A stretch of DNA of 64,000 bases from Saccharophagus sp. K07 (lineage in GTDB: Bacteria > Pseudomonadota > Gammaproteobacteria > Pseudomonadales > Cellvibrionaceae), in NCBI RefSeq assembly GCF_014336955.1, contig NZ_QRAI01000005.1, positions 248,001-312,000 of the forward strand. The letters are read 5' to 3'. Shown here piece by piece: positions 1-8,776 of the stretch. Position numbers and translations under genes: made by a program. Each line of letters begins with the position of its first letter. The stretch's first letter is position 1. The notes under the pieces were generated by a model, which did no database searches, had not been told where the DNA came from, and saw nothing but the letters and a program-made list of their open reading frames with translations.

Positions 1-464
1 CCTCTTTGGATGAGGCACAAGTCAAACGCCAGTGGGAGGAAATCAAACAAGAGGAACGCAAAGGGAAGGGCGTAGATGGCATATTGGCGGACGTTCCTAT
101 CGCGCTCCCAGCGCTCACTCGCGCTAGCAAATTGCAGAAGCGTGCGGCACAAGTTGGCTTTGATTGGCCGGATGCAGACGGCGTACTGGAAAAATTACAG
201 GAAGAAATCCAGGAGTTGCGCGTGGCCATCTCTCAGTCTGATCGAGCCGCGATCGAAGAAGAATTCGGCGATGTGCTGTTTACCTGTGTGAATCTGTCGC
301 GTCATCTCAAATTGGACGCAGAAGCAGCTTTGCGTTCGGCCAATGCCAAATTTGTAAATCGTTTTGAATATATGGAAAAGGAAATCGCCAAAGCGGGATT
401 AGATATTCGCAATCAGTCTGCAGATCAATTGGAAGAGTGGTGGAACAGGGCAAAAGAGGTGTGA
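1..464 (+). CDS. mazG: MazG nucleoside triphosphate pyrophosphohydrolase, 5'-truncated by window edge
   Basis: This is the C-terminal part of MazG, which hydrolyses (d)NTPs and, in bacteria, also ppGpp-related and damaged nucleotides. The reading frame is open to the window edge (in frame from base 3), so the true start lies outside. The all-alpha MazG metal-binding signature is visible: EExxE (EEIQE) followed about 15 residues later by ExxD (EFGD). Full MazG proteins are about 260-280 residues with two MazG domains; the roughly 153 codons here correspond to the linker plus the second, catalytically important domain. The tail WWNRAKEV is typical of the family. The next gene is convergent, so this is the 3' end of its transcript. 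Identification is firm; the missing half cannot be judged. Confidence 0.93.
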   Translation, partial: SLDEAQVKRQWEEIKQEERKGKGVDGILADVPIALPALTRASKLQKRAAQVGFDWPDADGVLEKLQEEIQELRVAISQSDRAAIEEEFGDVLFTCVNLSRHLKLDAEAALRSANAKFVNRFEYMEKEIAKAGLDIRNQSADQLEEWWNRAKEV

Positions 465-485
465 CCCTTTTGCCCTGGCGTTGAA

Positions 486-812
486 TCAGTGGGATTGCAT
501 TTGGGAAAGATGCTTGCGGGTAAGTTCTACGAAACGAGAGGTAGGTCCTACATCTTCATATATAGGATCCCCGCGCTCATCCAATGCGGAAATCCCGTCC
601 CCTTGCACGTAAGGAAGTGTGTATTCCAGTTCATTGAGCGCAGCGCCGACCAAATCTGACAATATTTGTTCAACCGTGCGCGAGGGGTACATCTCGGCCA
701 GGGCGGCGACTTTGGCGGCGTCTTTCAATGTAAGACGTATTGGATATTCCTTTTCGGTCAATGGGTTGGTTGACGTTTTTTCCCAGGTCATCACTAACTC
801 ACGTAAGGTCAT
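486..812 (-). CDS. Conserved hypothetical protein, about 108 aa (pseudomonad 'type 1 pili tip component'-like)
   Basis: A small soluble protein without signal peptide or membrane segment. A longer frame exists upstream, but the ATG chosen here (MTLRELVMTW) is preceded by GGGAG at 5 nt, a good ribosome binding site. The sequence looks like a conserved gammaproteobacterial family found near adk and sometimes labelled 'type 1 pili tip component', a label I recall and would not trust functionally. The middle (residues about 20-60, rich in Leu/Ala/Glu around DAAKVAALAEMYPSRT) looks like a helical, ribbon-helix-helix-like segment, and the C-terminal part holds the acidic stretch DPIYEDVGPTSRF. It is convergent with mazG and divergent from adk. 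No function is assigned. Confidence 0.72.
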   Translation of the reverse strand: MTLRELVMTWEKTSTNPLTEKEYPIRLTLKDAAKVAALAEMYPSRTVEQILSDLVGAALNELEYTLPYVQGDGISALDERGDPIYEDVGPTSRFVELTRKHLSQMQSH

Positions 813-1051
813 AACAGCTCCCCTGTATGTGTTCGAACTCGACAAATTAAAGTTTAGTTCCAATCCTTCTCACTCGTCGTCTTCCCTGTATATAGATGAA
901 GATACAAGGAAAATGCCAATGGAGCAGAAGTGGGGATTGAGAATGGGTTTGTACGGAGAGGAGATGGTGAAGATCACGCCAAACTGGATCAGTGCGTGGC
1001 ACCGAAACGTCGGGTGAACTTGAGAAACCCAGCCTGGCCGTGTATCTTTAG

Positions 1052-1756
<705 letters not shown>

Positions 1757-1772
1757 GCACATATCTGAATGC

Positions 1773-1804
1773 AAAAAGGGCCGCTTGCGGCCCTTTTTGT
1801 TTTT
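1773..1804 (+). terminator. Intrinsic terminator of adk
   Basis: A perfect 12-bp stem (aaaaagggccgc / gcggcccttttt) with a 2-nt core loop, ending in a T-rich tract, lies 16 nt after the adk stop codon. The A-rich left arm would also give some activity on the other strand, but no gene reads into it. Confidence 0.9.
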
Positions 1805-2166
1805 ATTGACTGTCTTCACAACGCTGCTGAATGTCGGACGCAGTTGAACAAATAGGGGCATCTTGTTACGAGCGAACATAAGATTTTGTTTCGCTTTCTC
1901 CACATTTTAAGATTTGCTCGCACGCACCACTTACGACATCCAACCCCAGTATCACATCTAACTCATCCCGCATCGACTAAACGCCGTGCTGAGATTGTCA
2001 GCCTCCGTCAATTAAGCTGTTCATGAATTGCTACTCCAACGAATCCTGAGTTCGATTAGCTTTCGAACGAAAAATTTTCAACAAAAAGATCATAAAGCTT
2101 GTTGTGTTTATTTTTTGTGCTATGGTTTTTGATGAGGTGCTTTATAAATAAAATGAGGAGATGCGC
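1805..2166. other. Intergenic region with no supported gene
   Basis: About 360 bp between the adk terminator and the AlgP-like gene. Only short, low-quality frames are present and none has a convincing ribosome binding site. Base composition becomes markedly AT-rich in the last 100 bp, consistent with promoter sequence for the downstream gene. I see no tRNA, repeat or hairpin of note in the first 250 bp. Confidence 0.5.
2099..2126 (+). promoter_or_regulatory. Candidate sigma70 promoter of the AlgP-like gene
   Basis: TTGTTG and TATGGT are separated by 16 nt within an AT-rich stretch upstream of the histone-like gene. The match is moderate and unsupported by any other evidence. Confidence 0.35.
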
Positions 2167-2868
2167 ATGGCCACTCGAAAAACCAAAGCAAGTTCGCGTA
2201 GCAAAGTGAAAGTTGCTGGTAAATCCAGCACTGGAAGAAAAAGGAGAGCAGTAAGAGCCCCTGCACAAGTTGTTACCAGTCCCGAAGTACAGAAAGCAGA
2301 AGCTGCCGTTACCAAAGCAAACGATGCGGTGACGAAAGCATCCGAAAAGCTCGCAGCAGCGCGCACGCGAGCAGCAGCAAGTGCAGCGCGAGCTAAAAAG
2401 TCCAAATCAGTGGCTGTTAAAGCAGCGGCGCAAAAAGCCAAAAGCGCAGTACCAGAGCTGGCAGCAAAGGTTAAAGCAGCCAAAGCAGCATTGGCAGAAG
2501 CTAAAAGTCGCTTAAATGCTGCGAAGAAATCCGCTAAATCATCTGAGGCGGTCGCCAAGGCTCATGCGAAGGTGGAGCAGTTAAAAACATCTCTCGAAAA
2601 GAAAGCTGCGCAAGATTTGGCTAAGGCTGTCGATGCGTTCAAAGAGCGTTGGTTGAAAAAACGAGCTTCTGCCGATGGCAGGAAAATCAAAGTCGCAGAG
2701 AAAAAATCTGCGGCAAAAGCCAAAGCGAAGAGAAAAACCAAGCGCACAGCATCTGCGAGTAAACCAGCTCCTGCGGTAGTCTCGAGAGCGAAAAAGGGCG
2801 CGGGAAGACCTAAAAGAGCCGCAGCAAAAACGGCACGCAGAGGTCGTCCAGCGAAAAAAGCCGCTTAA
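2167..2868 (+). CDS. algP: AlgP-like histone H1-like Lys/Ala-rich DNA-binding protein
   Basis: A very basic protein of 233 aa, almost entirely Ala, Lys, Arg, Ser and Val. The nearest family is the Pseudomonas AlgP/AlgR3 histone H1-like proteins, which bind DNA and influence alginate gene expression. The N-terminus is Lys/Arg-rich; residues about 40-160 have low-complexity heptad-like Ala/Lys/Glu sequence likely to form a long coiled coil; a short less degenerate element (AVDAFKERWLKK) follows; the tail carries two GRP cores (GAGRPKR and RRGRPAKK) resembling AT-hooks. It lacks the regular KPAA repeats of P. aeruginosa AlgP. An in-frame ATG 6 nt earlier exists, but GAGGAG at 6 nt spacing favours the start used here. 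A nucleoid role is inferred; a link to alginate is not shown. Confidence 0.78.
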   Translation: MATRKTKASSRSKVKVAGKSSTGRKRRAVRAPAQVVTSPEVQKAEAAVTKANDAVTKASEKLAAARTRAAASAARAKKSKSVAVKAAAQKAKSAVPELAAKVKAAKAALAEAKSRLNAAKKSAKSSEAVAKAHAKVEQLKTSLEKKAAQDLAKAVDAFKERWLKKRASADGRKIKVAEKKSAAKAKAKRKTKRTASASKPAPAVVSRAKKGAGRPKRAAAKTARRGRPAKKAA

Positions 2869-2876
2869 TGTGATTC

Positions 2877-2914
2877 TGGGCAGAACTCAGTTTCTGCCCA
2901 TTCCTCCTTTCTTT
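2877..2914 (+). terminator. Intrinsic terminator of the AlgP-like gene
   Basis: A 9-bp perfect stem (tgggcagaa / ttctgccca) with a 6-nt loop is followed by a pyrimidine-rich T tract, 8 nt after the stop codon. Confidence 0.65.
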
Positions 2915-2995
2915 AGGGCGACAGACGCTACCCACGTCGATTTGCCTCCAGTCATATACAACCGATTCTGAAGTCTCGTTCCGCCATCGCGGGAT

Positions 2996-3022
2996 TTGTT
3001 AAACAGCAGTGCTCAGGTAGAA
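2996..3022 (+). promoter_or_regulatory. Candidate sigma70 promoter of tsaB
   Basis: TTGTTA and TAGAAT are separated by 15 nt and end 27 nt ahead of the tsaB ATG. Spacing is short, so confidence is limited. Confidence 0.4.
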
Positions 3023-3049
3023 TGCGGTCTTTTCTGTTTGCGCGTACCA

Positions 3050-3757
3050 ATGGCGACCTTCATTGCTTTAGATACCTCGTCGACTGCTTGTTCAGTCGCT
3101 CTTGTTCATGGCGAAAGCCGCATTTCCAAACTCAGCGATTCTCCAAGAGAGCACGCCGGTCTTCTACTTCCGTTTGTAGACGAGCTTTTATCGCAAGCGG
3201 GGGTAAGCGCATCTGATCTGGATTTTGTCGCGTGTTGTCAGGGGCCTGGGTCGTTTACCGGCTTGCGCATTGGTTTGGGCATGGCTCAAGGATTGGCATT
3301 CGCATTAAACAAACCCATGGTCGGTGTCAGTAGCCTGGCTGCGATGGCGCGAACAGTTCAGCTGAGTCATCCCGATGCACTAAGCACCGCTTGTTTGCTT
3401 GATGCGCGCATGAATGAGATTTATTGGGCGGTCTACGAGATTGGCAATGGAATCGTAAGCGCTTCAGTCGAGCCTAATCTCATCGGCAAAAATGAATTGA
3501 ATGCAACGCTGCTCAGCCTTGTGCAAGACGCACCGCAAACAGTTATCGCGGGCGAAGCAGCTCGATTATTCAATTTTCCCTCAGATATCTCTCAGCAACT
3601 GCTTTTTGATTTCAACATTGCCCCCAATGCCGACGCCATTGCGGATTTAGCTTTGGAGAAGTGGTTGCAAGGCGAGGCGTGCGCTGCCAAGGATTTTCAA
3701 TTGACCTATTTGCGCAATTCGGTTTCGTGGAATAAACGACAGCGCATTCGCAGTTAA
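3050..3757 (+). CDS. tsaB: tRNA threonylcarbamoyladenosine biosynthesis protein TsaB
   Basis: TsaB (235 aa) is the ASKHA-fold partner of TsaD in the TsaBDE complex, which transfers threonylcarbamoyl from TC-AMP to A37 of ANN-decoding tRNAs. The N-terminal strand FIALDTSSTACSVAL and the signature GPGSFTGLRIGLGMAQG (about residues 64-80) are diagnostic. TsaB, unlike TsaD, lacks the metal-binding HxxxH pair, and none is seen here. The start chosen begins MATFIALDTSS, matching family starts; a TTG 54 nt upstream would add a tail not seen in the family. The C-terminal PxYLR-type end is here TYLRNSVSW, as usual. Its closeness to adk is seen in pseudomonads. Confidence 0.95.
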   Translation: MATFIALDTSSTACSVALVHGESRISKLSDSPREHAGLLLPFVDELLSQAGVSASDLDFVACCQGPGSFTGLRIGLGMAQGLAFALNKPMVGVSSLAAMARTVQLSHPDALSTACLLDARMNEIYWAVYEIGNGIVSASVEPNLIGKNELNATLLSLVQDAPQTVIAGEAARLFNFPSDISQQLLFDFNIAPNADAIADLALEKWLQGEACAAKDFQLTYLRNSVSWNKRQRIRS

Positions 3758-3836
3758 ATGATGTTTGCATTTATGACGCTCGTGCCCTGGAAAATATTCG
3801 TACGATCCGTTAATCAAAATATTGAGGATTGGTCAC

Positions 3837-5132
3837 ATGCCGTTTTCTTTGTGTCAAAAAATCATGAGTTGGATCGATGCATCTCCTACGCCTTACCACG
3901 CGGTGGATGTTGCTCGCGGTGAATTGTTATCACACGGATATCAGGAGTTAAATGAAGGTGATGCGTGGGCACTGCAACCAGGTGGCCGTTATTTTATTAC
4001 CCGCCGCGACGCATCGATTGTTGCATTTCGCCATGGTCGTTCGAATCCGGTGGAAAACGGTTTGCGCATTATTGGCGCGCACACGGACAGCCCGGTTTTA
4101 AAAGTAAAACCTAAGCCGGAAAAAGTATCTCAAGGATATTTCCAAGTGGGGGTTGAAGTGTATGGCGGTGCTTTACTGAGCCCCTGGTTCGACCGCGATT
4201 TGTCTTTGGCGGGCAGGGTGACGCTGAAGCAGGATGGCGGATTGCGGAATCTGTTGATCGATTTTCGTCGACCTATCGCTATCATTCCCAGCTTGGCCAT
4301 TCACCTGGATCGCACGGCTAACGAAGGTCGGGCGATCAATGCGCAAGAGCATATGCGTCCAGTATTGCTGCAAAACCCAGAACCTGGATTGACCTTCAAA
4401 GGCTTGCTGGCGCGTGAGCTTGGCAAAATGGGTGTGGCGGAGATTGGCGAAGATCAGATTCTCGATTTTGACCTGAGCTTTTACGACACCCACAAAGCCG
4501 CACTGGTCGGCATCGAACAGGAATTCGTCGCTTCGGCGCGGCTGGATAATTTGTTGAGCTGCTTTGTCGGCCTCAATGCGTTTCTGTCGTCTGCTGGTGA
4601 GCAGTCCGCCGTATTGGCCTTGTTCGACCATGAAGAGGTGGGCAGCCAGTCCAATATAGGTGCGCAAGGTAATTTGCTGCTGTCGTTCCTGGAGCGTTTT
4701 GTGCCGGAGGCGGAAGCGCGCTACCGCATGTTGCACAAATCCATGCTGCTGTCAGTGGACAACGCCCACGGCATACATCCCAACTACCCGCAAAAGCATG
4801 ATGAGGGGCACGGTCCCAAACTCAATGCTGGCCCGGTGATCAAGTACGACGCCAATCAGGGTTATGCGACCAGCACGGAAACCGCCGCCATAGTCAAACT
4901 CCTGGCTGAGCGTTGCGGTGTGCCTTATCAGGTGTTCGTCACTCGTGCGGATATGCGCTGCGGCAGCACTATTGGGCCTATGTCTTCCGCCAAAATGGGT
5001 ATGCGCACGGTGGATATAGGATTGCCTACTTTTGCGATGCACTCCGTTCGAGAATTGGGTGGCTCGCAAGACATGAATCATTTAAGCGCCATCTTAGAGC
5101 GATATTTAGAAACGGGAGATCTGTCACTCTAA
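3837..5132 (+). CDS. apeB: M18 family aspartyl/aminopeptidase
   Basis: A 431-aa M18 aminopeptidase, a cytosolic dinuclear-zinc enzyme forming dodecamers that removes N-terminal (often acidic) residues from peptides. Recognisable metal and catalytic segments are GAHTDSP (about residue 81), SARLDN (about 233), FDHEEVGSQS (about 263) and MRCGSTIGP plus the late histidines TFAMHSVREL and DMNHL. Length matches the family (about 429). The start follows a GAGG at suitable spacing; an in-frame TTG 15 nt upstream overlaps this site and is less likely. The next gene follows after 68 nt on the same strand. Confidence 0.95.
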   Translation: MPFSLCQKIMSWIDASPTPYHAVDVARGELLSHGYQELNEGDAWALQPGGRYFITRRDASIVAFRHGRSNPVENGLRIIGAHTDSPVLKVKPKPEKVSQGYFQVGVEVYGGALLSPWFDRDLSLAGRVTLKQDGGLRNLLIDFRRPIAIIPSLAIHLDRTANEGRAINAQEHMRPVLLQNPEPGLTFKGLLARELGKMGVAEIGEDQILDFDLSFYDTHKAALVGIEQEFVASARLDNLLSCFVGLNAFLSSAGEQSAVLALFDHEEVGSQSNIGAQGNLLLSFLERFVPEAEARYRMLHKSMLLSVDNAHGIHPNYPQKHDEGHGPKLNAGPVIKYDANQGYATSTETAAIVKLLAERCGVPYQVFVTRADMRCGSTIGPMSSAKMGMRTVDIGLPTFAMHSVRELGGSQDMNHLSAILERYLETGDLSL

Positions 5133-5200
5133 ATTTTGGGTTACTTCCTGGCGATGGTGACATTTTTGGTCAAGACTTTACCCATCGCGGAGGAGAGTTT

Positions 5201-6262
5201 ATGTCAGAAATTGAAGTTTTTAGCCGTTTTTTGCCCATCAACACTCTAAAGGGGCAATTTCTGTCAGAAGTGGTACGTCAAGCCCGCGTGGTATCTGTTT
5301 CTAAAGGCACCATGCTGTTTAAGCGCGGAAAGATTCTCGCTGACCACTTCTACCTGCTGGAGGGAGAGGTAGACCTTATCAACAACGAGTTCGGGGTGGA
5401 AAAGGTCAAAAGCGGTGAAGAGCGCGCTCGCAGGGCGCTCAATGCCCAATCACCGACGGTAGTATCGGCCGTGGCCAAAACCCACGTCCGTTATGTGACG
5501 ATCAATGCGGAATTCCTGGCTACGCAGATTGCTCTGGCCAACAAGCCGGCCGAATCTGCTGTGAAGCCCATGGAGTCTCATGAGTCATCCGAGGCGGGAA
5601 TCGAAGTAGGCGAACTGTCCGATTCCAATGATTGGATGGCCTGCCTGCTGCAATCCCCCTTGTTCTCGCGGATCCCCTGGGCGCAATTGCAGGAATTGTT
5701 CAGCCGGTTTGAATCACTTGAAGTGAAGGCGGGAGATCGCCTGATCAAAGAGGGCGCGCTCGGAGATTACTTTTATGTGCTGGCGGAAGGATCAGCTTTG
5801 GTCTTCGATCGCGCCGGTAGCGTCAAAGTGGAGCTGAAAGAGGGCAGTTATTTCGGCGAAGAGGCGCTAATCAGCGAAGCTCGGCGCAATGCCTCGGTGA
5901 TTATGCTGACCGATGGTGTGGTGAAGCGTTTAGGGGCTGATGACTTTCTGGCTTTGGTGCGGCAGTCGGTTATCCAATATGTGGACAGGGACACTCTGGA
6001 AGCTCAGCGCAAGCCGGTGAAGTATCTGGACGTTCGTTTGCCCATCGAATTCCGCGCTGGACATGTGGAAGGCAGCATTAACGTGCCCTTGTCGCGTCTG
6101 CGTGACAGTTTGCAGGATTTGGCTTCCGCCAATCTCTATGCCATCTCCGATGAAGCCGGGCCGCGTGCGGATATAGCCGCGTATCTTTTGTGTCAGGCGG
6201 GATTCGAAGCCGTGGTCCTCAAAGGCGCAGCAGAATACTGTGCAGCTTCCGAAGTCTCCTAA
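5201..6262 (+). CDS. Cyclic nucleotide-binding protein with degenerate C-terminal rhodanese domain
   Basis: A 353-aa cytosolic protein with two cyclic-nucleotide-binding-like modules and a C-terminal rhodanese-like domain. The first module (about residues 15-110) is divergent. The second (about 155-255) has the phosphate-binding cassette GEEALISEARRNASV, including the Arg that contacts the cyclic phosphate. The rhodanese-like region (about 272-345) keeps YLDVRLPIEFRAGHVEGS and NVPL, but the active-site Cys is missing: the loop reads AISDEAGPRAD where C-x-x-G-x-R is expected, so sulfurtransferase activity is unlikely. The start follows GGAGGAG at good spacing, inside a longer open frame with no family support. 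It may be a cAMP-responsive sensor or adaptor; the role is unknown. Confidence 0.85.
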   Translation: MSEIEVFSRFLPINTLKGQFLSEVVRQARVVSVSKGTMLFKRGKILADHFYLLEGEVDLINNEFGVEKVKSGEERARRALNAQSPTVVSAVAKTHVRYVTINAEFLATQIALANKPAESAVKPMESHESSEAGIEVGELSDSNDWMACLLQSPLFSRIPWAQLQELFSRFESLEVKAGDRLIKEGALGDYFYVLAEGSALVFDRAGSVKVELKEGSYFGEEALISEARRNASVIMLTDGVVKRLGADDFLALVRQSVIQYVDRDTLEAQRKPVKYLDVRLPIEFRAGHVEGSINVPLSRLRDSLQDLASANLYAISDEAGPRADIAAYLLCQAGFEAVVLKGAAEYCAASEVS

Positions 6263-6303
6263 ACCAAGTCCCTGCGCATGGTGCCGGTAACGGCCCATGC
6301 GCT

Positions 6304-6331
6304 TTGACACCCCCTTTGAACTCTGTATGAT
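6304..6331 (+). promoter_or_regulatory. Sigma70 promoter of trpS
   Basis: A consensus -35 TTGACA and a -10 TATGAT (5/6) are separated by 16 nt, ending 29 nt ahead of the trpS ATG. It is one of the best promoter matches in the window. No trp-repressor-like palindrome or leader peptide is visible in the short leader. Confidence 0.7.
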
Positions 6332-6360
6332 TGCGGCTTTTAGCGAAAACGCGAGCCTGC

Positions 6361-7368
6361 ATGACGAAGAAACGCTTTCTCACCGGCATTACCACAACGG
6401 GCACTCCTCACCTTGGCAATTACGTAGGCGCGATCCGTCCGGCGATTGCCGCAAGCCAAAATCCCGATGCCGAATCCTTCTTTTTTCTCGCCGATCTGCA
6501 TGCACTGATCAAGTGTCATGAACCAGAACGCATTCACCAATCCACCAAAGAAATTGCCGCCACATGGCTTGCGCTGGGGTTGGATCCGGAAAAAGTAGTT
6601 TTTTATCGTCAATCCGATGTTCCGGAAATTACCGAACTCTGCTGGATACTCACCTGCCAAAGCGCCAAGGGCTTGCTGAATCGGGCGCACGCTTACAAAG
6701 CAGCTGTTGACGCCAATGTTGCCGAAGGTCAGGATCCGGATTACGCCATTACCATGGGGTTATTTTCTTACCCTGTGCTGATGGCTGCCGATATTTTGAT
6801 GTTCAACGCGACTCACGTACCCGTCGGCAAGGACCAGACGCAGCACCTGGAAATGGCGCGCGATATAGCGCAGCGCTTTAACCACCGTTTCGGTGAAACT
6901 TTTGTCCTGCCCGAAACCGTGGTGCAAGAAAATGGTGAAGTTCTGCTCGGCCTGGACGGGCGGAAAATGAGCAAGAGCTACAACAACACCATTCCGTTGT
7001 TTTTGGCGGAAAAACAGCTGCAAAAACACATCAATAAAATCAAAACCAATCTGCTGGAACCGGGCGAGCCCAAGGATCCGGACGATTCCACGGTGTTCCA
7101 AATCTGGAAAGCGTTTGCCACTCCTGAGCAAACCGAAGACATGCGGCGCAAATTTGCCGAAGGTATTGCCTGGGGGCAGGCGAAGAAGGAATTGTTCGAA
7201 TTGATCAACTCCGAAATCAGTGCTGCGCGTGAGCGGTATGAGGATTTGATGTCCCGTCCTGCGGACGTTGAAGCGATACTGCAAGCGGGAGCGGCGAAAG
7301 CGCGCGATCGCGCTAAGCCGTTTCTGGCGAAAGTGCGCAAAGCAGTCGGATTGTATCCATTAGGCTAA
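6361..7368 (+). CDS. trpS: Tryptophanyl-tRNA synthetase
   Basis: Class Ic synthetase (335 aa) that charges tRNA-Trp with tryptophan. The HIGH-equivalent TPHLGN is at residues 15-20 and the KMSKS loop appears as [10 protein letters not shown] (about 223-232). The Rossmann fold with [15 protein letters not shown] and [12 protein letters not shown] motifs is intact. The start at MTKKRFLTG matches the family; an upstream in-frame ATG overlaps the -10 box of the promoter and cannot be used from that transcript. The ribosome binding site is weak. It is separated from the convergent bioA by a terminator. Confidence 0.97.
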   Translation: MTKKRFLTGITTTGTPHLGNYVGAIRPAIAASQNPDAESFFFLADLHALIKCHEPERIHQSTKEIAATWLALGLDPEKVVFYRQSDVPEITELCWILTCQSAKGLLNRAHAYKAAVDANVAEGQDPDYAITMGLFSYPVLMAADILMFNATHVPVGKDQTQHLEMARDIAQRFNHRFGETFVLPETVVQENGEVLLGLDGRKMSKSYNNTIPLFLAEKQLQKHINKIKTNLLEPGEPKDPDDSTVFQIWKAFATPEQTEDMRRKFAEGIAWGQAKKELFELINSEISAARERYEDLMSRPADVEAILQAGAAKARDRAKPFLAKVRKAVGLYPLG

Positions 7369-7390
7369 TAAGCGCTATTCAATATTGAGG

Positions 7391-7427
7391 AGGGCTGTGC
7401 CGGGAAACTAGCACAGCCCTTTTTATT
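7391..7427 (+). terminator. Intrinsic terminator of trpS
   Basis: A perfect 10-bp stem (agggctgtgc / gcacagccct) with a 10-nt loop is followed by TTTTATTTAT. On the minus strand the stem lacks a good T tract, so it serves mainly trpS although bioA ends at it. Confidence 0.88.
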
Positions 7428-8722
7428 TATTGAGATAAAAATTGACAGATATCAGCCATTGCCGCAGTGATCTGGCTGAGTTGGTCTGAAGAAATGACGA
7501 AGGGCGGCATGGTATATAACAAGCGGCCAAAAGGTCTCAGCCATACACCTTGTTCTACCAGACGCGGAACGACGACTTTCATATTCACCGGCTCATGCAG
7601 TTCCACCACACCAATGGCGCCAAAAGCCCGCACCTCTTTTACCGCCTGATATTTTTCCAAGGGCGATAACTCATTTATTAATTGCTGTTCGATGCGTGCA
7701 ACACGCTCTTGCCACGGCGAAGAACACAATAAATCCAAACTGGCATTGGCCACGGCACAAGCCAGTGGATTGGCCATAAAGGTCGGTCCGTGCATCAAAA
7801 CACCGGCTTCTCCCGAGCAAATACCGTCTGCAACTTTGTTAGTGCACAAAGTCGCGGCCAGAGTCATATAGCCGCCGGTCAGCGCTTTGCCCAGGCACAA
7901 AATATCCGGGGTAATCCCCGCGTGTTCGCAGGCGAACATGCGGCCGGTGCGGCCAAAACCGGTGGCAATTTCGTCGGCAATCAGCAGCACGTCAAATTGG
8001 TCGCACAGTGCGCGGGACTCACGCAGATACTGGGGATGATAGAACCTCATGCCGCCTGCACCTTGAACAATAGGCTCCACGATCAACGCCGCGATTGTCT
8101 GATGGTGGTTATGCAAAAGTTCTTTCAGAGAATCCAGACAAGCCGGGTCCCATGGATCGCGCACACCGCAGGCCGGCGCGTCGGCAAAAAGCTGCTGCGG
8201 CAGAATGGCTTGAAACAGATGGTGCATGCCGGTTACGGGATCGCATAAGGACATGGCGCCCAGTGTGTCGCCGTGGTAGCCCTTACGCAGGCTCAAAATC
8301 CGGCTTTTTTCTGCTTTGCCTTGCGACATCTGATATTGCAACGCCATCTTGATGGCGACTTCCACGCTCACGGAACCGGAGTCGGCAAAAAATACTTTTT
8401 CCAAACCTTGAGGTGTGAGGTCGACCAGTTTTTTGGCGAGCGTGACGGCAGGTTCGTGGGTCAGTCCGCCAAACATCACATGCGCCATTTGGTGCGTCTG
8501 ACGGGTCAGGGCTTCATTCAACTCAGGGCGGTTGTAGCCGTGAATAACGCACCACCAGGACGACATGCCGTCGATCAGGCGCCGACCGTCGTACAGCTCA
8601 AGCTCACAACCTTGTGCGGATGCAACCGGGTACAAGGGCGCAGTGGGATCTGTAGAAGCGTAGGGGTGCCAGATGTGGGTTCGGTCGAGTGCGAGCAGAT
8701 CTTCGCCGGAAGTCAGGTTCAT
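7427..8722 (-). CDS. bioA: Adenosylmethionine-8-amino-7-oxononanoate aminotransferase
   Basis: BioA (431 aa) is a PLP-dependent class III aminotransferase that converts KAPA to DAPA in biotin synthesis, using S-adenosylmethionine as amino donor. The PLP-binding Lys is K279 in CLGKALTGG; ADEIATGFGRTG (about 249-260) holds the cofactor Asp, and the KAPA/SAM pocket motif SSWW (residues 54-57) is present. The other bio genes are not adjacent; in many pseudomonads bioA is likewise unlinked from bioBFHCD. No BirA-type operator palindrome is seen upstream. The PilZ-like gene lies 54 nt upstream on the same strand, so co-transcription is possible. Confidence 0.96.
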   Translation of the reverse strand: MNLTSGEDLLALDRTHIWHPYASTDPTAPLYPVASAQGCELELYDGRRLIDGMSSWWCVIHGYNRPELNEALTRQTHQMAHVMFGGLTHEPAVTLAKKLVDLTPQGLEKVFFADSGSVSVEVAIKMALQYQMSQGKAEKSRILSLRKGYHGDTLGAMSLCDPVTGMHHLFQAILPQQLFADAPACGVRDPWDPACLDSLKELLHNHHQTIAALIVEPIVQGAGGMRFYHPQYLRESRALCDQFDVLLIADEIATGFGRTGRMFACEHAGITPDILCLGKALTGGYMTLAATLCTNKVADGICSGEAGVLMHGPTFMANPLACAVANASLDLLCSSPWQERVARIEQQLINELSPLEKYQAVKEVRAFGAIGVVELHEPVNMKVVVPRLVEQGVWLRPFGRLLYTMPPFVISSDQLSQITAAMADICQFLSQ

Positions 8723-8754
8723 GGTTCGGACATGGATGATGTGATGGACGCGGC

Positions 8755-8760
8755 ATTATA
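8755..8760 (-). promoter_or_regulatory. Candidate -10 element ahead of bioA
   Basis: A perfect TATAAT lies in the 54-nt gap before bioA, about 35 nt from its ATG. No good -35 is found at 16-18 nt, so it might be a weak or activator-dependent promoter. Confidence 0.35.
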
Positions 8761-8776
8761 CCGGCGCCCATCCTTC

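Noticed and set aside
2142-2747. Minus-strand open frames antisense to the AlgP-like gene
   Set aside because: They are caused by the Ala/Lys-rich low-complexity codons of the real gene.
4913-5200. N-terminal extension of the cNMP-rhodanese protein inside apeB
   Set aside because: It is an out-of-frame shadow of apeB; the ATG with GGAGGAG gives the proper start.
8723-8776. BirA operator ahead of bioA
   Set aside because: No palindrome resembling the biotin operator is present in the gap.
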